A DNA stretch of 64,000 bases from Halomonas litopenaei (GCF_017303055.1 NZ_JAEKJT010000003.1:1-64000), one strand, 5' to 3'; positions 30,813-39,923 are shown, counted from the stretch's first letter. Notes: a model not told the origin generated them from the sequence alone. Made by a program: numbers and translations.

Positions 30813-32722
30813 GGCATCGGCTCCCCGCCCTGGTGCTGGCGCGGCGTTGCACCGCCCGGTGCGTGCTCAGCCAGGGGATTGGGCACGCGCTTGACCTGGG
30901 GAATGTCATCGCCAAACAGCCGCCGGCGGGTGAGCGCTTCCACTTCCCATTCGGGGACGAAGACGTCGAAGCTGCGGTAGCGCTCGGCATGCTCCGGGTG
31001 GGCTTCTTGGTAGGCCACGATGACGTCGGCGACCATCGCCCAGAAGGTCTTCTCCTCCAGGCCAAAATGACGCTTCAGGAAGATCGCCATCTCGGCCAGG
31101 GCAATGAAGAAGAAGGCATCACAGGAGTAATCCCGCACCGCATCCAGGTCATCGGTGACGATGAAGGAGTTGCGGTTGCGAGCGGCATGAGCCGCGGGCA
31201 GTGGCTCCAGCCTGGGGGCCAGCTCCGGGCGGGCCAGGGCGGCCTCGCTGTAGCGCACGCCATCGTGGAAGTCCTTGAGCGCGATTCTCACCGGCCAGCC
31301 ATCGCGGTGGATCACCACGATGTTCTGGCCGTGAGACTCAAGCCCGACGCCTTCGGCAAACAGCAGGTGGATGATCGGCAAGGTCGCCACCATCACCAGC
31401 TGACGCGTCCAGGCGTCGCGGCCGTGGCGCTCGATCCAGTCGGCGATGAAAGGTGCGTCGGGTTCGCCGTCGGGCTGGCGAGTGAACTGACTGAGCCCAT
31501 TGAAGGGCACCGCCTGCTCTCCGGGCGCCAGGAACTCGTCGATGTGCTCTCGCCACAGCGCGCCTACCTGGCCATACACCTGGTCATGGCGCAGCCCGGG
31601 GAAGGCGCGCTCGTCCAGGGCAACGCCCGCCACCTCACCGAGGATGACCATGCCCGATGCCTTGGCCGTCGGATGACTGTCCACCAGGGTCTTGAGCCAA
31701 GCGGTGATGATGGGCCCATTGGTGATGGTGTGACGGGCCAGGATGCGGGTGCTGGACGTATTGGTGATACCTAGCGCCAGCTTGAGGTAGGGGCGCGGCG
31801 CATCGCGCTCGGCGTTCCCCACCGGCGACAAGGTGCGGATCGACTGCTGGGGCCGGTAGCTCAGCTGTCCTTCCCCCAGCAGAGCGATCTCGCCGCGGGC
31901 AAGTTCCGGGTACAGCGCCGCGACCAGCACGTTGTCCCACTGCCAGGGATGGACCGGCATCAGTACCACCTGATCGCGCGTCAAATCCTGCTGCTGCAGC
32001 CACCCAGACAGCGCCGACTCGACCTCGGCGCCCGCCTCGGCCTCGACCATGGCCGCTACCCGGTAGCCGCAGGAAGCCCCTTGATGGGCCAGCCGCCGGG
32101 GTACGCCAAGCCACAGCACGCGCAGGTCCTGGCCGAACTCCGGGCCATAGCGGCGGTTGTCATCGAGGCTGAACCCCAGGCGTGACTTGTAGCTGGGGTG
32201 ATAGCTGTGGGCATCGGTGAAGGCCTGCTCCAGGGCATCGGCATCCAGCTGGCGCGGATCAACACCGTTACCCGGGCTTGCGACGGTGGACGACTGCAGG
32301 TCCTTGATCAGGGTTTCGGTCAGCTCACGAATAAAGCCCGCACCGAGTTTTCCATCGCCACCAAGGGCATGGTCGAGGTCATCCAGCACCTCGAACAGGG
32401 TCGGCGATACATCGCCATCTGCGGCTTCCTTCACCAGGCTCGAATGATCCAGGCGCACCAGCGCAAAGCTGTGACAGCGAAACCCTTCGACCCGGTAGCG
32501 ACCCGGCCCCACCTTCAACCGGAACAGCGATCTGTCGGCGGCATCGGGGGACGCCGACGAGGCCTCCAGGCGGGTTTCGCTGATGGGTTCGAGCACGTCT
32601 TCGTACAGCAATGTCTGCAGCAGCTGGCCAATGACGCGGCGTTCGATGCGTTGGCGATGCTGCCAGTCGGCAGCCACGGCAAAGGGCCGCGTGGCGGCTG
32701 CCGCGGAGGTAAGTAATGTCAT
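30806..32722 (-). CDS. IucA/IucC-family NIS siderophore synthetase (SbnE-like)
   Basis: This is a 638-residue NIS synthetase. Landmarks are HSYHPSYKSRLGFSLDDN, VVLMPVHPWQWDN, QQSIRTLSPVGN, KLALGITNTSSTRIL, ESHGQNIVVIHRDG and IALKDFHDGVRYS. The start MTLLTS at 32722 has GAGGA upstream and begins 15 bp after the decarboxylase stop. The open frame extends further upstream but overlaps that gene. It overlaps the SbnG-like gene by 7 bp. Within a staphyloferrin-B-like pathway it would perform one of three sequential citrate or 2-oxoglutarate condensations. Which one is not decidable from motifs. Confidence 0.9.
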   Translation of the reverse strand: MTLLTSAAAATRPFAVAADWQHRQRIERRVIGQLLQTLLYEDVLEPISETRLEASSASPDAADRSLFRLKVGPGRYRVEGFRCHSFALVRLDHSSLVKEAADGDVSPTLFEVLDDLDHALGGDGKLGAGFIRELTETLIKDLQSSTVASPGNGVDPRQLDADALEQAFTDAHSYHPSYKSRLGFSLDDNRRYGPEFGQDLRVLWLGVPRRLAHQGASCGYRVAAMVEAEAGAEVESALSGWLQQQDLTRDQVVLMPVHPWQWDNVLVAALYPELARGEIALLGEGQLSYRPQQSIRTLSPVGNAERDAPRPYLKLALGITNTSSTRILARHTITNGPIITAWLKTLVDSHPTAKASGMVILGEVAGVALDERAFPGLRHDQVYGQVGALWREHIDEFLAPGEQAVPFNGLSQFTRQPDGEPDAPFIADWIERHGRDAWTRQLVMVATLPIIHLLFAEGVGLESHGQNIVVIHRDGWPVRIALKDFHDGVRYSEAALARPELAPRLEPLPAAHAARNRNSFIVTDDLDAVRDYSCDAFFFIALAEMAIFLKRHFGLEEKTFWAMVADVIVAYQEAHPEHAERYRSFDVFVPEWEVEALTRRRLFGDDIPQVKRVPNPLAEHAPGGATPRQHQGGEPMPC

Positions 32723-32736
32723 GGGATTCCTCGACG

Positions 32737-34095
32737 TCAATAGATAGCCACGCGGCCGGGCGCGCTGATAAAGCACTGCTCGGGCCTTGGATGACACAGA
32801 AAGTCGGCGTGGGAAATGTTGTAGCCATAGGCCCCGGCCAGGGGCAGCACCAGCAGATCCCCTGGCTCCGGGTCGTTGAGCCAGGCGGCGCGTGTCATTA
32901 CATCCTTGGGCGTGCACAGCTGGCCGACCACGCTCCAGCGTTTTATGGCAGCGGGCTTGGCATCTGCCTGCGCGCCAGAGCGGCCCTCGGCCGGTGATGG
33001 GCACAGCGCAACCACCGGGTGGTCATGGCCCTGGGCGGCGGGAAGGCGAAATTGGTGGGTGCCGCCACGGCAGATCACGAAGTTCTCGCCGTGGCTCGAC
33101 TTGGTGTCGATCACTTCCATGACGTAATAGCCGCAGAAGGCTGAGACGAAGCGTCCAATCTCGAAGCGCAGGCGTGGCGCATCGTCCATGTGCTCAAGGC
33201 GCTGTCCCAGATGAGCGCACAGCGCCGGCCAGTCGAACTGCTCGCCCGGGGCAGATGGCGCTTGGTAGTCAACGCCGATGCCGCCCCCCACATTGAGCTG
33301 GGTGACCGACGCCGGATGTTCGGCCAGTGCTCGCCAACGCGGCCAGCGATCCAGATAGCTATCGAGCAGTGTCTTGTGCTTGTGCACGCTGCGCTGGTGG
33401 GACATGGCGTGCACGTGAAAGCCTACCAGCCTGAGGTGGGACGCTGCCTCCACCGCCGCGACCGCCGCGCCGAGTTCCGCCTCGTCGATGCCGAACGGTG
33501 TGGCGGTGCCCGCCATGCGCAAGCGACTGGACAGCGACTCGGGCAGACTCGGATTGATACGCAGCAGCACGCTCTGCGGCTCACCTCGCGCTGCCGCCAG
33601 GCGCTCAAGACGCGCAATTTCACCGAGACTCTCCACATGGAAGGCCTCGATACCCTCGTCCATGGCGCGCTGCATCTCGCTATCCAGCTTGCCGGGGCCA
33701 GACAGCACCCAGGGCAACGCCTGGGTCGCCTGGCGCATCCGCGCTATCTCACCGCCGGAGGACAGCTCGAAACCATCCACCAGCGGCGCCAGGGTCTTGA
33801 GCATCGGGGCCTCGCTGTTGGCCTTGATGGCATAGAACAGCTCGACGCCCTTGGGCAACGCCGACATCATCCAGCGCGCCCGCTCTGCCAGTGCCTCCAG
33901 GTCGTAGAAGAAGGCCGCGACCGGGTCCTGGGCGTCTGCCTGATGGGCCAATATGGCCTGGCGCACCGCCTCGGGGATGGCGTGAGCGGAACCAGGGGCT
34001 ACTGCTGCAGAACGCTCCGCCACCACTGGCGTATCAGCGGCGTCGCCCCTCGGCACAGCGTCAGCCAACGGGCGGTTCAGGGTGACATCAACCAT
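32737..34095 (-). CDS. PLP-dependent type III decarboxylase (SbnH-like)
   Basis: This 452-residue fold-type III (alanine racemase-like) decarboxylase is of the ornithine/diaminopimelate decarboxylase group. The PLP lysine is Lys91 in ELFYAIKANSE. GFHVHAMS, LNVGGGIGVDY (phosphate-binding glycines) and LCTPKDVMTR (active-site Cys supplied to the partner subunit) follow in order. SbnH of staphyloferrin B loci decarboxylates a citryl-diaminopropionate intermediate, and this gene sits between two NIS synthetases as SbnH homologues do. The start at 34095 has GGAGG close upstream and overlaps the upstream synthetase by 8 bp. Lysine biosynthetic LysA is the alternative but is unlikely in this operon. 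Confidence 0.88.
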   Translation of the reverse strand: MVDVTLNRPLADAVPRGDAADTPVVAERSAAVAPGSAHAIPEAVRQAILAHQADAQDPVAAFFYDLEALAERARWMMSALPKGVELFYAIKANSEAPMLKTLAPLVDGFELSSGGEIARMRQATQALPWVLSGPGKLDSEMQRAMDEGIEAFHVESLGEIARLERLAAARGEPQSVLLRINPSLPESLSSRLRMAGTATPFGIDEAELGAAVAAVEAASHLRLVGFHVHAMSHQRSVHKHKTLLDSYLDRWPRWRALAEHPASVTQLNVGGGIGVDYQAPSAPGEQFDWPALCAHLGQRLEHMDDAPRLRFEIGRFVSAFCGYYVMEVIDTKSSHGENFVICRGGTHQFRLPAAQGHDHPVVALCPSPAEGRSGAQADAKPAAIKRWSVVGQLCTPKDVMTRAAWLNDPEPGDLLVLPLAGAYGYNISHADFLCHPRPEQCFISAPGRVAIY

Positions 34096-35950
34096 GGGCC
34101 ACCTCCCGGCGCGGGCTCGACACCGCGCGCCAGGGGCTCGGCAAGCGCACGTATTCTGCATGCCGATCCGCCTGGGCCATCAGCCTGAGCTTGAGGTTGG
34201 TCTTGCATGGCAGCGCGTCACCGGCAAGCAGCGCATCAAGCTCGGGGGTAGCCCTCCCGGGAGATGCCTGTGACATCTCGCTCAAGCGGTCCCTTACTCG
34301 CGCCAGCTCGTCGGCGGTGGCGTCCCACAGGTCATCGGCAAGGGCAGGACGCTGCCAGCTCAATGCCAGGATGGCCTCCGCCAGATGATTCAGCAGCAGG
34401 CAGTAGGCGATGCGATGCCAGCCTTTCTCTCGGCTGTAGACCATCGACTGGCGGACACGGGGATCCAGCGTCTCGCCGGCCAGCCAGTCCACGCCCAGGT
34501 CAGCGGTCAACTTGGTGCCTTCGAAGTCGCGCAGCAGCATCCGCTGCGGGCGTCCTTGCTGATGCACCAGCACACAATTCTGCAGATGGGGCTCGACCAC
34601 GATGCCGTGCCGGAAGTACAGCGCGAGCACCGGCTCTACCAGGGTCTTCAAGTAGGCACGGAACCAGTCGAGTCGCTGTTCGTCGCTGCTGTCCGCGGGG
34701 CCGACGCCATAGCTGCGCCCGACCAGATCGAGCACCATCGGCGTCAGTTGGGTATCCCGGGCAAACACCGTGGCGGACAACAGGCAGCGCTCGGCACCAA
34801 AGCGACGGCAGAAGTTGTCGCGCAGGATGATGCCGGTCTGTTCACAGAACCAGCGGCGCACCTCGGGATCCTGGCCATCGGCGTCATCGTCGCTCGGCGT
34901 CCAGTGCAGCGTGGCGGGCTCGCGGGCGACCTCCAGTCGCTTAAGCGCGGGATCCCCCGCCTCGACCAGTTGCGCCATGATGCGGTCGATCACCAGCGTG
35001 CTGGCCAATTCGTACCAGGCGTTCTTGCGCACGCAGTTGGTGATGCGCACGTTCAACGAGCCCTTGATGAACCAAGGGTGATCCTCCAGGTACCAGGTAC
35101 GCATGGACGCCGTGGGCACCGCCTCGAAGCCGCTGGCGCCAAGATCGCGAATCCGCCCGTCGGCCAGATAGGGGGCGACCTGGGGCGAGCGCCGGAACAG
35201 CTCGGCCTGGATCGGGTGCATGGCCAGTACCACGCGGTCGTCGGCGCTGTCGGCTACCTGATCCGCTGCCTGCTGCAGCAGCTCCTGCGGCGACGGGCCA
35301 TTGCTGTTGATGCGCAGGCCCTCTGCCGGGAACGAGAACTGGTGCAAACGTGTTGCGATACCCGACTCCGGCGAACAGGCAACGCCGGCATCGGGAAGAT
35401 CCTCAGGCCATTGCCGCGCCTTGGGGGTCGGGTGGTTGGGATGTCCGAACCATAGCCCCTGTTCGCTGGACGCATAGTCGCCAAGGGGGTGCCGCTCAGG
35501 ACGCTCGCTGCGACGATCAGATTGGTCGGCGCGTGACAGGATATCTTCCATCACGCGCTGACTCAGCAGAACCTGGTCGCGGAATTCCGGATTGGGGAAG
35601 GCGTCACGCCAGGGCCCGTCCTCCAGCAATGCCGCTACCAGCTCAGCCGTCTGCGCCGGGCGCCAACGCGGGTCCGTAGGACGCCGCAGGTACAGCTCCG
35701 ATACATAGGCATGAACGCCCAATGCCGAATGCCGGTCGACCAGCACAAACAAGCTAAGCGTCGGTGACCACGCAATCTGCAGCGGCCATCCTTTATCGGT
35801 GTGGGGCAGGCCCTGCCGATGGGCAGGCCAGTGGTGGCTCAGCAAGTCCTGGGGAATACCCACTTCCTTGATGATGCCGTTGAGCAGGGCATGCTGCGAG
35901 GCATGCCGAGCAATCTCGCCAGGGGTGCGAGTCTGTAAGGGGAATTGCAT
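34088..35950 (-). CDS. IucA/IucC-family NIS siderophore synthetase (SbnC-like)
   Basis: This 620-residue enzyme is the first gene of the siderophore operon. Landmarks are SSEQGLWFGHPNHPTPKARQW, VVLAMHPIQAELF, TASMRTWYLED, LNVRITNCVRKNAWYEL, VVEPHLQNCVLV and LLRDFEGTKL. These resemble SbnC-type synthetases, including the HP-HPTPK nucleotide motif. The start at 35950 (MQFPLQTRTPGE) has GGAGG six bases upstream, and the longer frame lacks this. The operon reads SbnC-, SbnH-, SbnE-, SbnG-, SbnF-like with overlaps at every junction but one, where the gap is 14 bp. It ends at a strong terminator near 27813. Confidence 0.9.
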   Translation of the reverse strand: MQFPLQTRTPGEIARHASQHALLNGIIKEVGIPQDLLSHHWPAHRQGLPHTDKGWPLQIAWSPTLSLFVLVDRHSALGVHAYVSELYLRRPTDPRWRPAQTAELVAALLEDGPWRDAFPNPEFRDQVLLSQRVMEDILSRADQSDRRSERPERHPLGDYASSEQGLWFGHPNHPTPKARQWPEDLPDAGVACSPESGIATRLHQFSFPAEGLRINSNGPSPQELLQQAADQVADSADDRVVLAMHPIQAELFRRSPQVAPYLADGRIRDLGASGFEAVPTASMRTWYLEDHPWFIKGSLNVRITNCVRKNAWYELASTLVIDRIMAQLVEAGDPALKRLEVAREPATLHWTPSDDDADGQDPEVRRWFCEQTGIILRDNFCRRFGAERCLLSATVFARDTQLTPMVLDLVGRSYGVGPADSSDEQRLDWFRAYLKTLVEPVLALYFRHGIVVEPHLQNCVLVHQQGRPQRMLLRDFEGTKLTADLGVDWLAGETLDPRVRQSMVYSREKGWHRIAYCLLLNHLAEAILALSWQRPALADDLWDATADELARVRDRLSEMSQASPGRATPELDALLAGDALPCKTNLKLRLMAQADRHAEYVRLPSPWRAVSSPRREVAHG

Positions 35951-36064
35951 ATGCAACCTCCGCAAGGATTCCATCCTTTGTTGCTCTCTCTGGCTACGGC
36001 GCACGACCGCAGGCCTGAGAAAGTCGCGCTTTCCTGGCTAGTCACTGGGCGAAGGGGTGTTGTT

Positions 36065-36133
36065 ATGGAAACACTGGATAAATTACTGCGCTCGATATCT
36101 CGGCTTCTGGCGGTACTCAAGATCCTCATTTAA
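36065..36133 (+). CDS. Possible 22-residue amphipathic peptide
   Basis: The frame reads METLDKLLRSISRLLAVLKI plus two residues, with an AAGGGG ribosome-like site about eight bases upstream. The peptide is strongly amphipathic, like small membrane-active or type I toxin peptides. At this length chance is a serious alternative, and the last codons overlap the structured repeat. It is listed because it is divergent from the siderophore operon and has a usable start. Confidence 0.2.
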   Translation: METLDKLLRSISRLLAVLKILI

Positions 36134-36190
36134 CCGCATGTAAACTCCGGTCTCTCCGTTCCGGCAGCAGCCGACCTATCATCGCTCGCT
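36109..36190. repeat. Structured intergenic repeat, copy B (divergent)
   Basis: The order GGCG, CTCATTTA, GTAAACTCCG, TCTCTC, CATCGCTCGC matches that of the element at 40984-41070, in the same orientation. Internal bases differ and the outer A/T arms are lost. Confidence 0.45.
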
Positions 36191-36343
36191 ACATTTATTC
36201 AGCGTTTCCTTATGTTTCTTGGTTATCGTGTGTCTTGTTACTTGATACGTCTGCTTCTGGATGATCCGGTCCCGCTGAAGTGGCGGTAATGGTGATGGGG
36301 TGCTGTGCTGCGTCAGCGAGATATTGGCCAGGGCCGCTCAAGT

Positions 36344-36370
36344 GGCCCGCCGCCGTCCTGACGGCGGGCC
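36344..36370 (-). terminator. Hairpin after the second TonB receptor
   Basis: Arms GGCCCGCCG (36344-36352) and CGGCGGGCC (36362-36370) are perfect. They lie about 30 bp after the receptor stop. There is no T-tract, so termination efficiency is uncertain. Confidence 0.5.
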
Positions 36371-36398
36371 TTGATCAAGCGCTCCTGAACGTTCGCGC

Positions 36399-38534
36399 CT
36401 AGAACTCCACGCTATAGCCCAGGGTCAGGGTGCGGCCACGGCCAGCAAAGTAGCGGTCGTCGTTGACCAGCGCACTCTGGGAGTAGTAGGTGATGTAGTC
36501 CTCGTCGAGCAGGTTGGAAACACCGACGTTGATCTTGCCGGTCGGCAGGCGATAGCCCACCGCGGCATCGACCAGCAGGTAGCCATCGAACTCACGCTCT
36601 TCTTCATCGTAGGACTCGTCGAAGGCGTAGTTGGCCTGCAGGAAGGTGGACAGCTTGTCGGTCCAGTTGGCGGACCAGCTGCCGACCAGACGGTCCGGCG
36701 ACACATCCAGGCCGGACAGCTCGGCGTCGAGATCACCATCGTTGTCGCTGTCGTACAGCCCCGTCATATGGGAGTAGGCCAGGCGACCGGAGTGGCGTTC
36801 GGTAAAGGCATAGTCCACCGAGGCCTCGATGCCGGTGATCTGGGTTTCCTGACGGTTCATGATGAAGACACCGTCCTGCTCGGTCAGACGACTGCCGAAG
36901 TCGGACGTGGACTCGTAGTAGCTCAACTCAGCCGCCAGCCGATCGTTCTCGTAGCGCACACCGGTCTCGATGTTTTCGGTGACGATGGGGCGCAGGTTGT
37001 CGATGCTGTCGACCGACTGTCCCGGCGTATCGATCCCTCGCAGCGCTCGTCCCACATCGGGAATGGAGAAGCCTTCTGAGTAGTTGGTGAACAGGCTTAC
37101 ACCCTGCACCGGCTTCCATACGGCGCCCACGTTGTAGAGCGTTTCATCGAAGTCGGGGTTGCCGCCTTCCACGTCCACACCGTTGTTGGCCCATACCGTC
37201 TGGTAGTCATCGATATCCAGCTCAGCGTACTCGTAGCGCACACCGGCGGACAGCAGCAGGGAATCGACAGGGGCGAACTCGGCCTGGAAGAACGGTGACA
37301 GGTCGGTGTAGTCTGTGGGCGGCACGTAGGTGCGGCCGCTGCCGTACAGGTACTGCTCGGTCTCGTCGAACAGGGTATCGAAGCCACCGGTCAGCTTCAG
37401 TCGGTCATCCCACAGGTCGTCCTTGGTCAGCGAGACCTTGGTACCGAACTTCTCGGTCTTGGCAGAGCTCTGGTCGTAGTAGGTGCCCACCGGCGCCAGC
37501 GACGGGTCCTGGAAGGTACCGGAATCGGTGGCTCCGAACAGTGCCTCGTAATCCTGATAGTACGCCTGGGCGCTCAGCTGCATGCCAGCCAGGTCGTAGT
37601 TGTCATAGCTCAGGCCCGTCGTCCACACCTCGTTGTAGGGCGCATCGCCCTCGGGCGTGCCACGCTCGGAGGTGGTCGGGATGCCCGCATCGCGGTCGCC
37701 GGTCACGCTGACGTAGTCATTGTGGCCTTCGATGTCGTAGTGGTTCAGGGTGAACTGCACGCGCTGGTTGTCGTCGATCCAGTAGGCCAGCTTGCCCAGC
37801 AGGTCATAGCTGCGCGAATCCATCAGATCGCCCTGGGTGTTATCGACCCCGACAGGATCGCCCTTGCCATCCAGATAGAGCCCCTGGTCCTCATAGCTGA
37901 GGCCAAACACGTAGTCCACGGCACCCTCATTGCCGCTGAAGCCGTAGTCGGTCTTGTAGCTCAGAGTGTCGCCGTCCAGTTCACTGGTGGGCGTGGTCAG
38001 CTGCGCGCTGAAGTGCTGGTTGAAGCTACCCGGCTCCGGTCGCTTGGTGATGATGTTGATCACCCCGCCAGCAGCCCCCACACCGTTGGTCGCGTTGGCC
38101 CCTTGAATGACCTCGATCTGCTCGACCTGGGAAAAGTCGATGGTGTGCGATTCACGGCCGGTGGGACGCAGCGGATTCGACTGGGGAATACCGTCGATCA
38201 GAAACAGCGGCGTGCGGCCCCTCAGGGTCTCGCCACTGCCGGTCATTTTCTGGCGGTTGGGGGAGTAGGACGGCAGCAGGTTGCTCAGGATCTGCGACGA
38301 GTCCGTGGTCACATCGAGCTGCTGAGCGATCTCTTCCTCGGTGATGATGCGCACCGTCTGGGGCGAGTCTTCCTTGGTGGTATTGGTCCGCGAGGCGGTC
38401 ACCACCATGGTCGGCCCTTGATCTGCACGGGCTGCATCGGAGGAAGACGAGGAAGCGCTGGTCTGCGCCGCGGCGTGCTGAGCAATGGCGAGGCTCAGTA
38501 GTGAGACGGTGGGCCATAGAGCATGACGATTCAT
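36399..38534 (-). CDS. TonB-dependent siderophore receptor
   Basis: This is a 711-residue outer-membrane receptor. The signal peptide (MNRHALWPTVSLLSLAIAQH, cleavage likely after HAAAQ) is followed by a Ser-rich linker and the TonB box region (TMVVTASR). The plug (about 50-165) contains LRGRTPLFLIDGIPQS and VIQGANATNGVGAAGGVINIITK, and the barrel ends in GRGRTLTLGYSVEF. Start 38534 is chosen for the signal peptide, because the upstream extension has none. It faces away from an ABC ATPase gene across a 435-bp region with Fur-like sites. The ligand is unknown, and a citrate-type carboxylate siderophore is plausible from context. Confidence 0.9.
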   Translation of the reverse strand: MNRHALWPTVSLLSLAIAQHAAAQTSASSSSSDAARADQGPTMVVTASRTNTTKEDSPQTVRIITEEEIAQQLDVTTDSSQILSNLLPSYSPNRQKMTGSGETLRGRTPLFLIDGIPQSNPLRPTGRESHTIDFSQVEQIEVIQGANATNGVGAAGGVINIITKRPEPGSFNQHFSAQLTTPTSELDGDTLSYKTDYGFSGNEGAVDYVFGLSYEDQGLYLDGKGDPVGVDNTQGDLMDSRSYDLLGKLAYWIDDNQRVQFTLNHYDIEGHNDYVSVTGDRDAGIPTTSERGTPEGDAPYNEVWTTGLSYDNYDLAGMQLSAQAYYQDYEALFGATDSGTFQDPSLAPVGTYYDQSSAKTEKFGTKVSLTKDDLWDDRLKLTGGFDTLFDETEQYLYGSGRTYVPPTDYTDLSPFFQAEFAPVDSLLLSAGVRYEYAELDIDDYQTVWANNGVDVEGGNPDFDETLYNVGAVWKPVQGVSLFTNYSEGFSIPDVGRALRGIDTPGQSVDSIDNLRPIVTENIETGVRYENDRLAAELSYYESTSDFGSRLTEQDGVFIMNRQETQITGIEASVDYAFTERHSGRLAYSHMTGLYDSDNDGDLDAELSGLDVSPDRLVGSWSANWTDKLSTFLQANYAFDESYDEEEREFDGYLLVDAAVGYRLPTGKINVGVSNLLDEDYITYYSQSALVNDDRYFAGRGRTLTLGYSVEF

Positions 38535-38764
38535 GTCGTGCGTTATTCCTTGTGGAGCTATCGTTCGAATGATCTGCGCAGCGACTGATTCAGGCCTGTC
38601 GCCCCCTTCGCCCGTGGCGGAGGCGGTGACTCCAGCGCGAGAGACGACATCGGCCGACATGACGGTCAAGCCTTCCCTGTTCCCAATGGGTCTCCGCAAG
38701 CGGAGGTCCTGCTGCACGCCTCTCATCTGATATCGTGCTGCGTCGTTGTTACTACCGCATCTCT

Positions 38765-38783
38765 AAATGAGAACGATTATCCT
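38765..38783. promoter_or_regulatory. Fur-box-like site, receptor side
   Basis: AAATGAGAACGATTATCCT fits the Fur pattern (TGAGAA-CGATTATC) and lies in an AT-rich stretch between the divergent genes. Confidence 0.6.
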
Positions 38784-38907
38784 AATTAATCAAATTTGCG
38801 CTGTCCATGATGTTCGAACGAACCGTTCGTCATAACCTCACAAGATTTTGTGCTTAAACGACTAGTCAAAAGCGCACGAACAGTGCTGCAAGCTGTTTCG
38901 CCAGATT

Positions 38908-38926
38908 GAAAATGAGAATGTTTTGT
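38908..38926. promoter_or_regulatory. Fur-box-like site, ATPase side
   Basis: GAAAATGAGAATGTTTTGT contains the TGAGAATG half-site and lies about 45 bp upstream of the ATPase start. It is a weaker match than the neighbouring site. Confidence 0.45.
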
Positions 38927-38969
38927 CATACCGTCGACAGCCATTTCGCCCTCAGCAGAGACGCGCCCC

Positions 38970-39890
38970 ATGTCGTCGTCCCCCTCTTTTCCGCCAAAGC
39001 CTTCGCGCCCGGCCCCTCGCCAGGCAGCGTCACATCGACTTCAGGGGACAGCCCTGACAGTGGGATACGAAGACCGGGTGGTGCTGGATGGCGTCGACAT
39101 CACCATCGCACCGGGCAAGTTGACGGTACTGCTTGGGCCCAACGGCAGTGGCAAGTCGACGCTGCTCAAGACATTGGCGAGAACGCTTAGCCCGCAGTCG
39201 GGACAAGTGCTGCTGGATGGCCAGGCGATCCACCATCAGTCGACCCGTGAGGTGGCCAAACGGCTGGGGTTGCTGCCCCAGGGACCGACCGCCCCGGAAG
39301 GCCTCAGCGTGCGCCAACTGGTGGCCATGGGGCGCTTCCCGCACCAGCGACTATGGCAGCGTGACGCTCGTCGTGACGCCGAGGTCATCGCCGAAGCCAT
39401 GGCCTACACCCACGTGACCGAGTTCGCCGATCGTCACGTGGACGCCCTCTCCGGAGGTCAGCGCCAGCGCTGCTGGATCGCCATGGTCCTGGCCCAGCAG
39501 ACCGATTTGATTCTGCTCGATGAGCCCACGACGTTTCTCGACCTCAAGGTTCAGGTCGATCTGCTCGAGCTGTTGACCGGCCTTGCCCACGACCAGGGTC
39601 GCACCCTGCTGCTGGTGCTCCACGACTTGAACCTGGCGGCCGCCTACGCCGACGAACTGGTAATGTTGCGGGACGGCCGCATCATCACCAGCGGCACGCC
39701 GGCTGAGGTGTTTACCCGCGCCAACCTCAAGCAGGTCTTCGACCTGGACGCCCAGGTGATTCACGACCCGGCCAGCGGCAGGCCGCTGTGCGTGCCGCTC
39801 AAGCGACGCTCGGACAGGGCCGGCAGCCCACTGCTGGAAGACCGCGACCAAGCCGCCGCCTGCACGCGGCCCGTGCCCCACGCACCGTGA
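38970..39890 (+). CDS. Ferric-siderophore ABC transporter ATPase, FecE/FepC-like
   Basis: This 306-residue ATPase has Walker A GPNGSGKS (about 54-61), a Q-loop in LGLLPQGP, the signature LSGGQRQR, Walker B LILLDEPT and the switch histidine in LLVLHDLN. The spacing matches FecE/FepC-type iron importer ATPases. The N-terminal 30 residues are Pro/Ser-rich and outside the domain, and the C-terminal 40 residues are an extra tail. It lacks adjacent permeases. The two FecCD permeases at 24886-26990 lack an ATPase, so the parts probably belong together. A Fur-like site precedes it. Confidence 0.9.
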   Translation: MSSSPSFPPKPSRPAPRQAASHRLQGTALTVGYEDRVVLDGVDITIAPGKLTVLLGPNGSGKSTLLKTLARTLSPQSGQVLLDGQAIHHQSTREVAKRLGLLPQGPTAPEGLSVRQLVAMGRFPHQRLWQRDARRDAEVIAEAMAYTHVTEFADRHVDALSGGQRQRCWIAMVLAQQTDLILLDEPTTFLDLKVQVDLLELLTGLAHDQGRTLLLVLHDLNLAAAYADELVMLRDGRIITSGTPAEVFTRANLKQVFDLDAQVIHDPASGRPLCVPLKRRSDRAGSPLLEDRDQAAACTRPVPHAP

Positions 39891-39893
39891 GAT

Positions 39894-39923
39894 CCCGCCT
39901 CGTGAAAACCCGCCTCGTGAAAA
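39894..39923. repeat. Tandem 15-bp repeat between ATPase and iron-sulfur gene
   Basis: CCCGCCTCGTGAAAA occurs twice in direct succession, followed by a degenerate third unit ending in ATCGTGACA. It fills most of the 64-bp gap between the two genes. Its meaning is not evident. Confidence 0.65.

Larger units (their letters stand above)
35951..36398. other. Intergenic region before the siderophore operon
   Basis: These 448 bp lie between the minus-strand siderophore operon and the 3' end of a minus-strand receptor gene. They hold the operon's promoter region, a tiny plus-strand open frame (36065-36133), a structured repeat (36109-36190) and a hairpin (36344-36370). No convincing Fur site was found here, which is unexpected for an iron operon. 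Confidence 0.45.
38535..38969. other. Divergent promoter region of receptor and ABC ATPase
   Basis: These 435 bp contain no convincing gene. The AT-rich section 38760-38930 carries two Fur-box-like sites, one nearer each side, consistent with separate iron-repressed promoters. The segment 38540-38740 is GC-rich and would form a long leader for the receptor mRNA. Confidence 0.5.

Noticed and set aside
19691..36004. An aerobactin (iucABCD-iutA) locus
   Set aside because: The receptor is IutA-like, but no acetyltransferase or lysine hydroxylase is present, and there are three synthetases plus SbnG- and SbnH-like genes instead.
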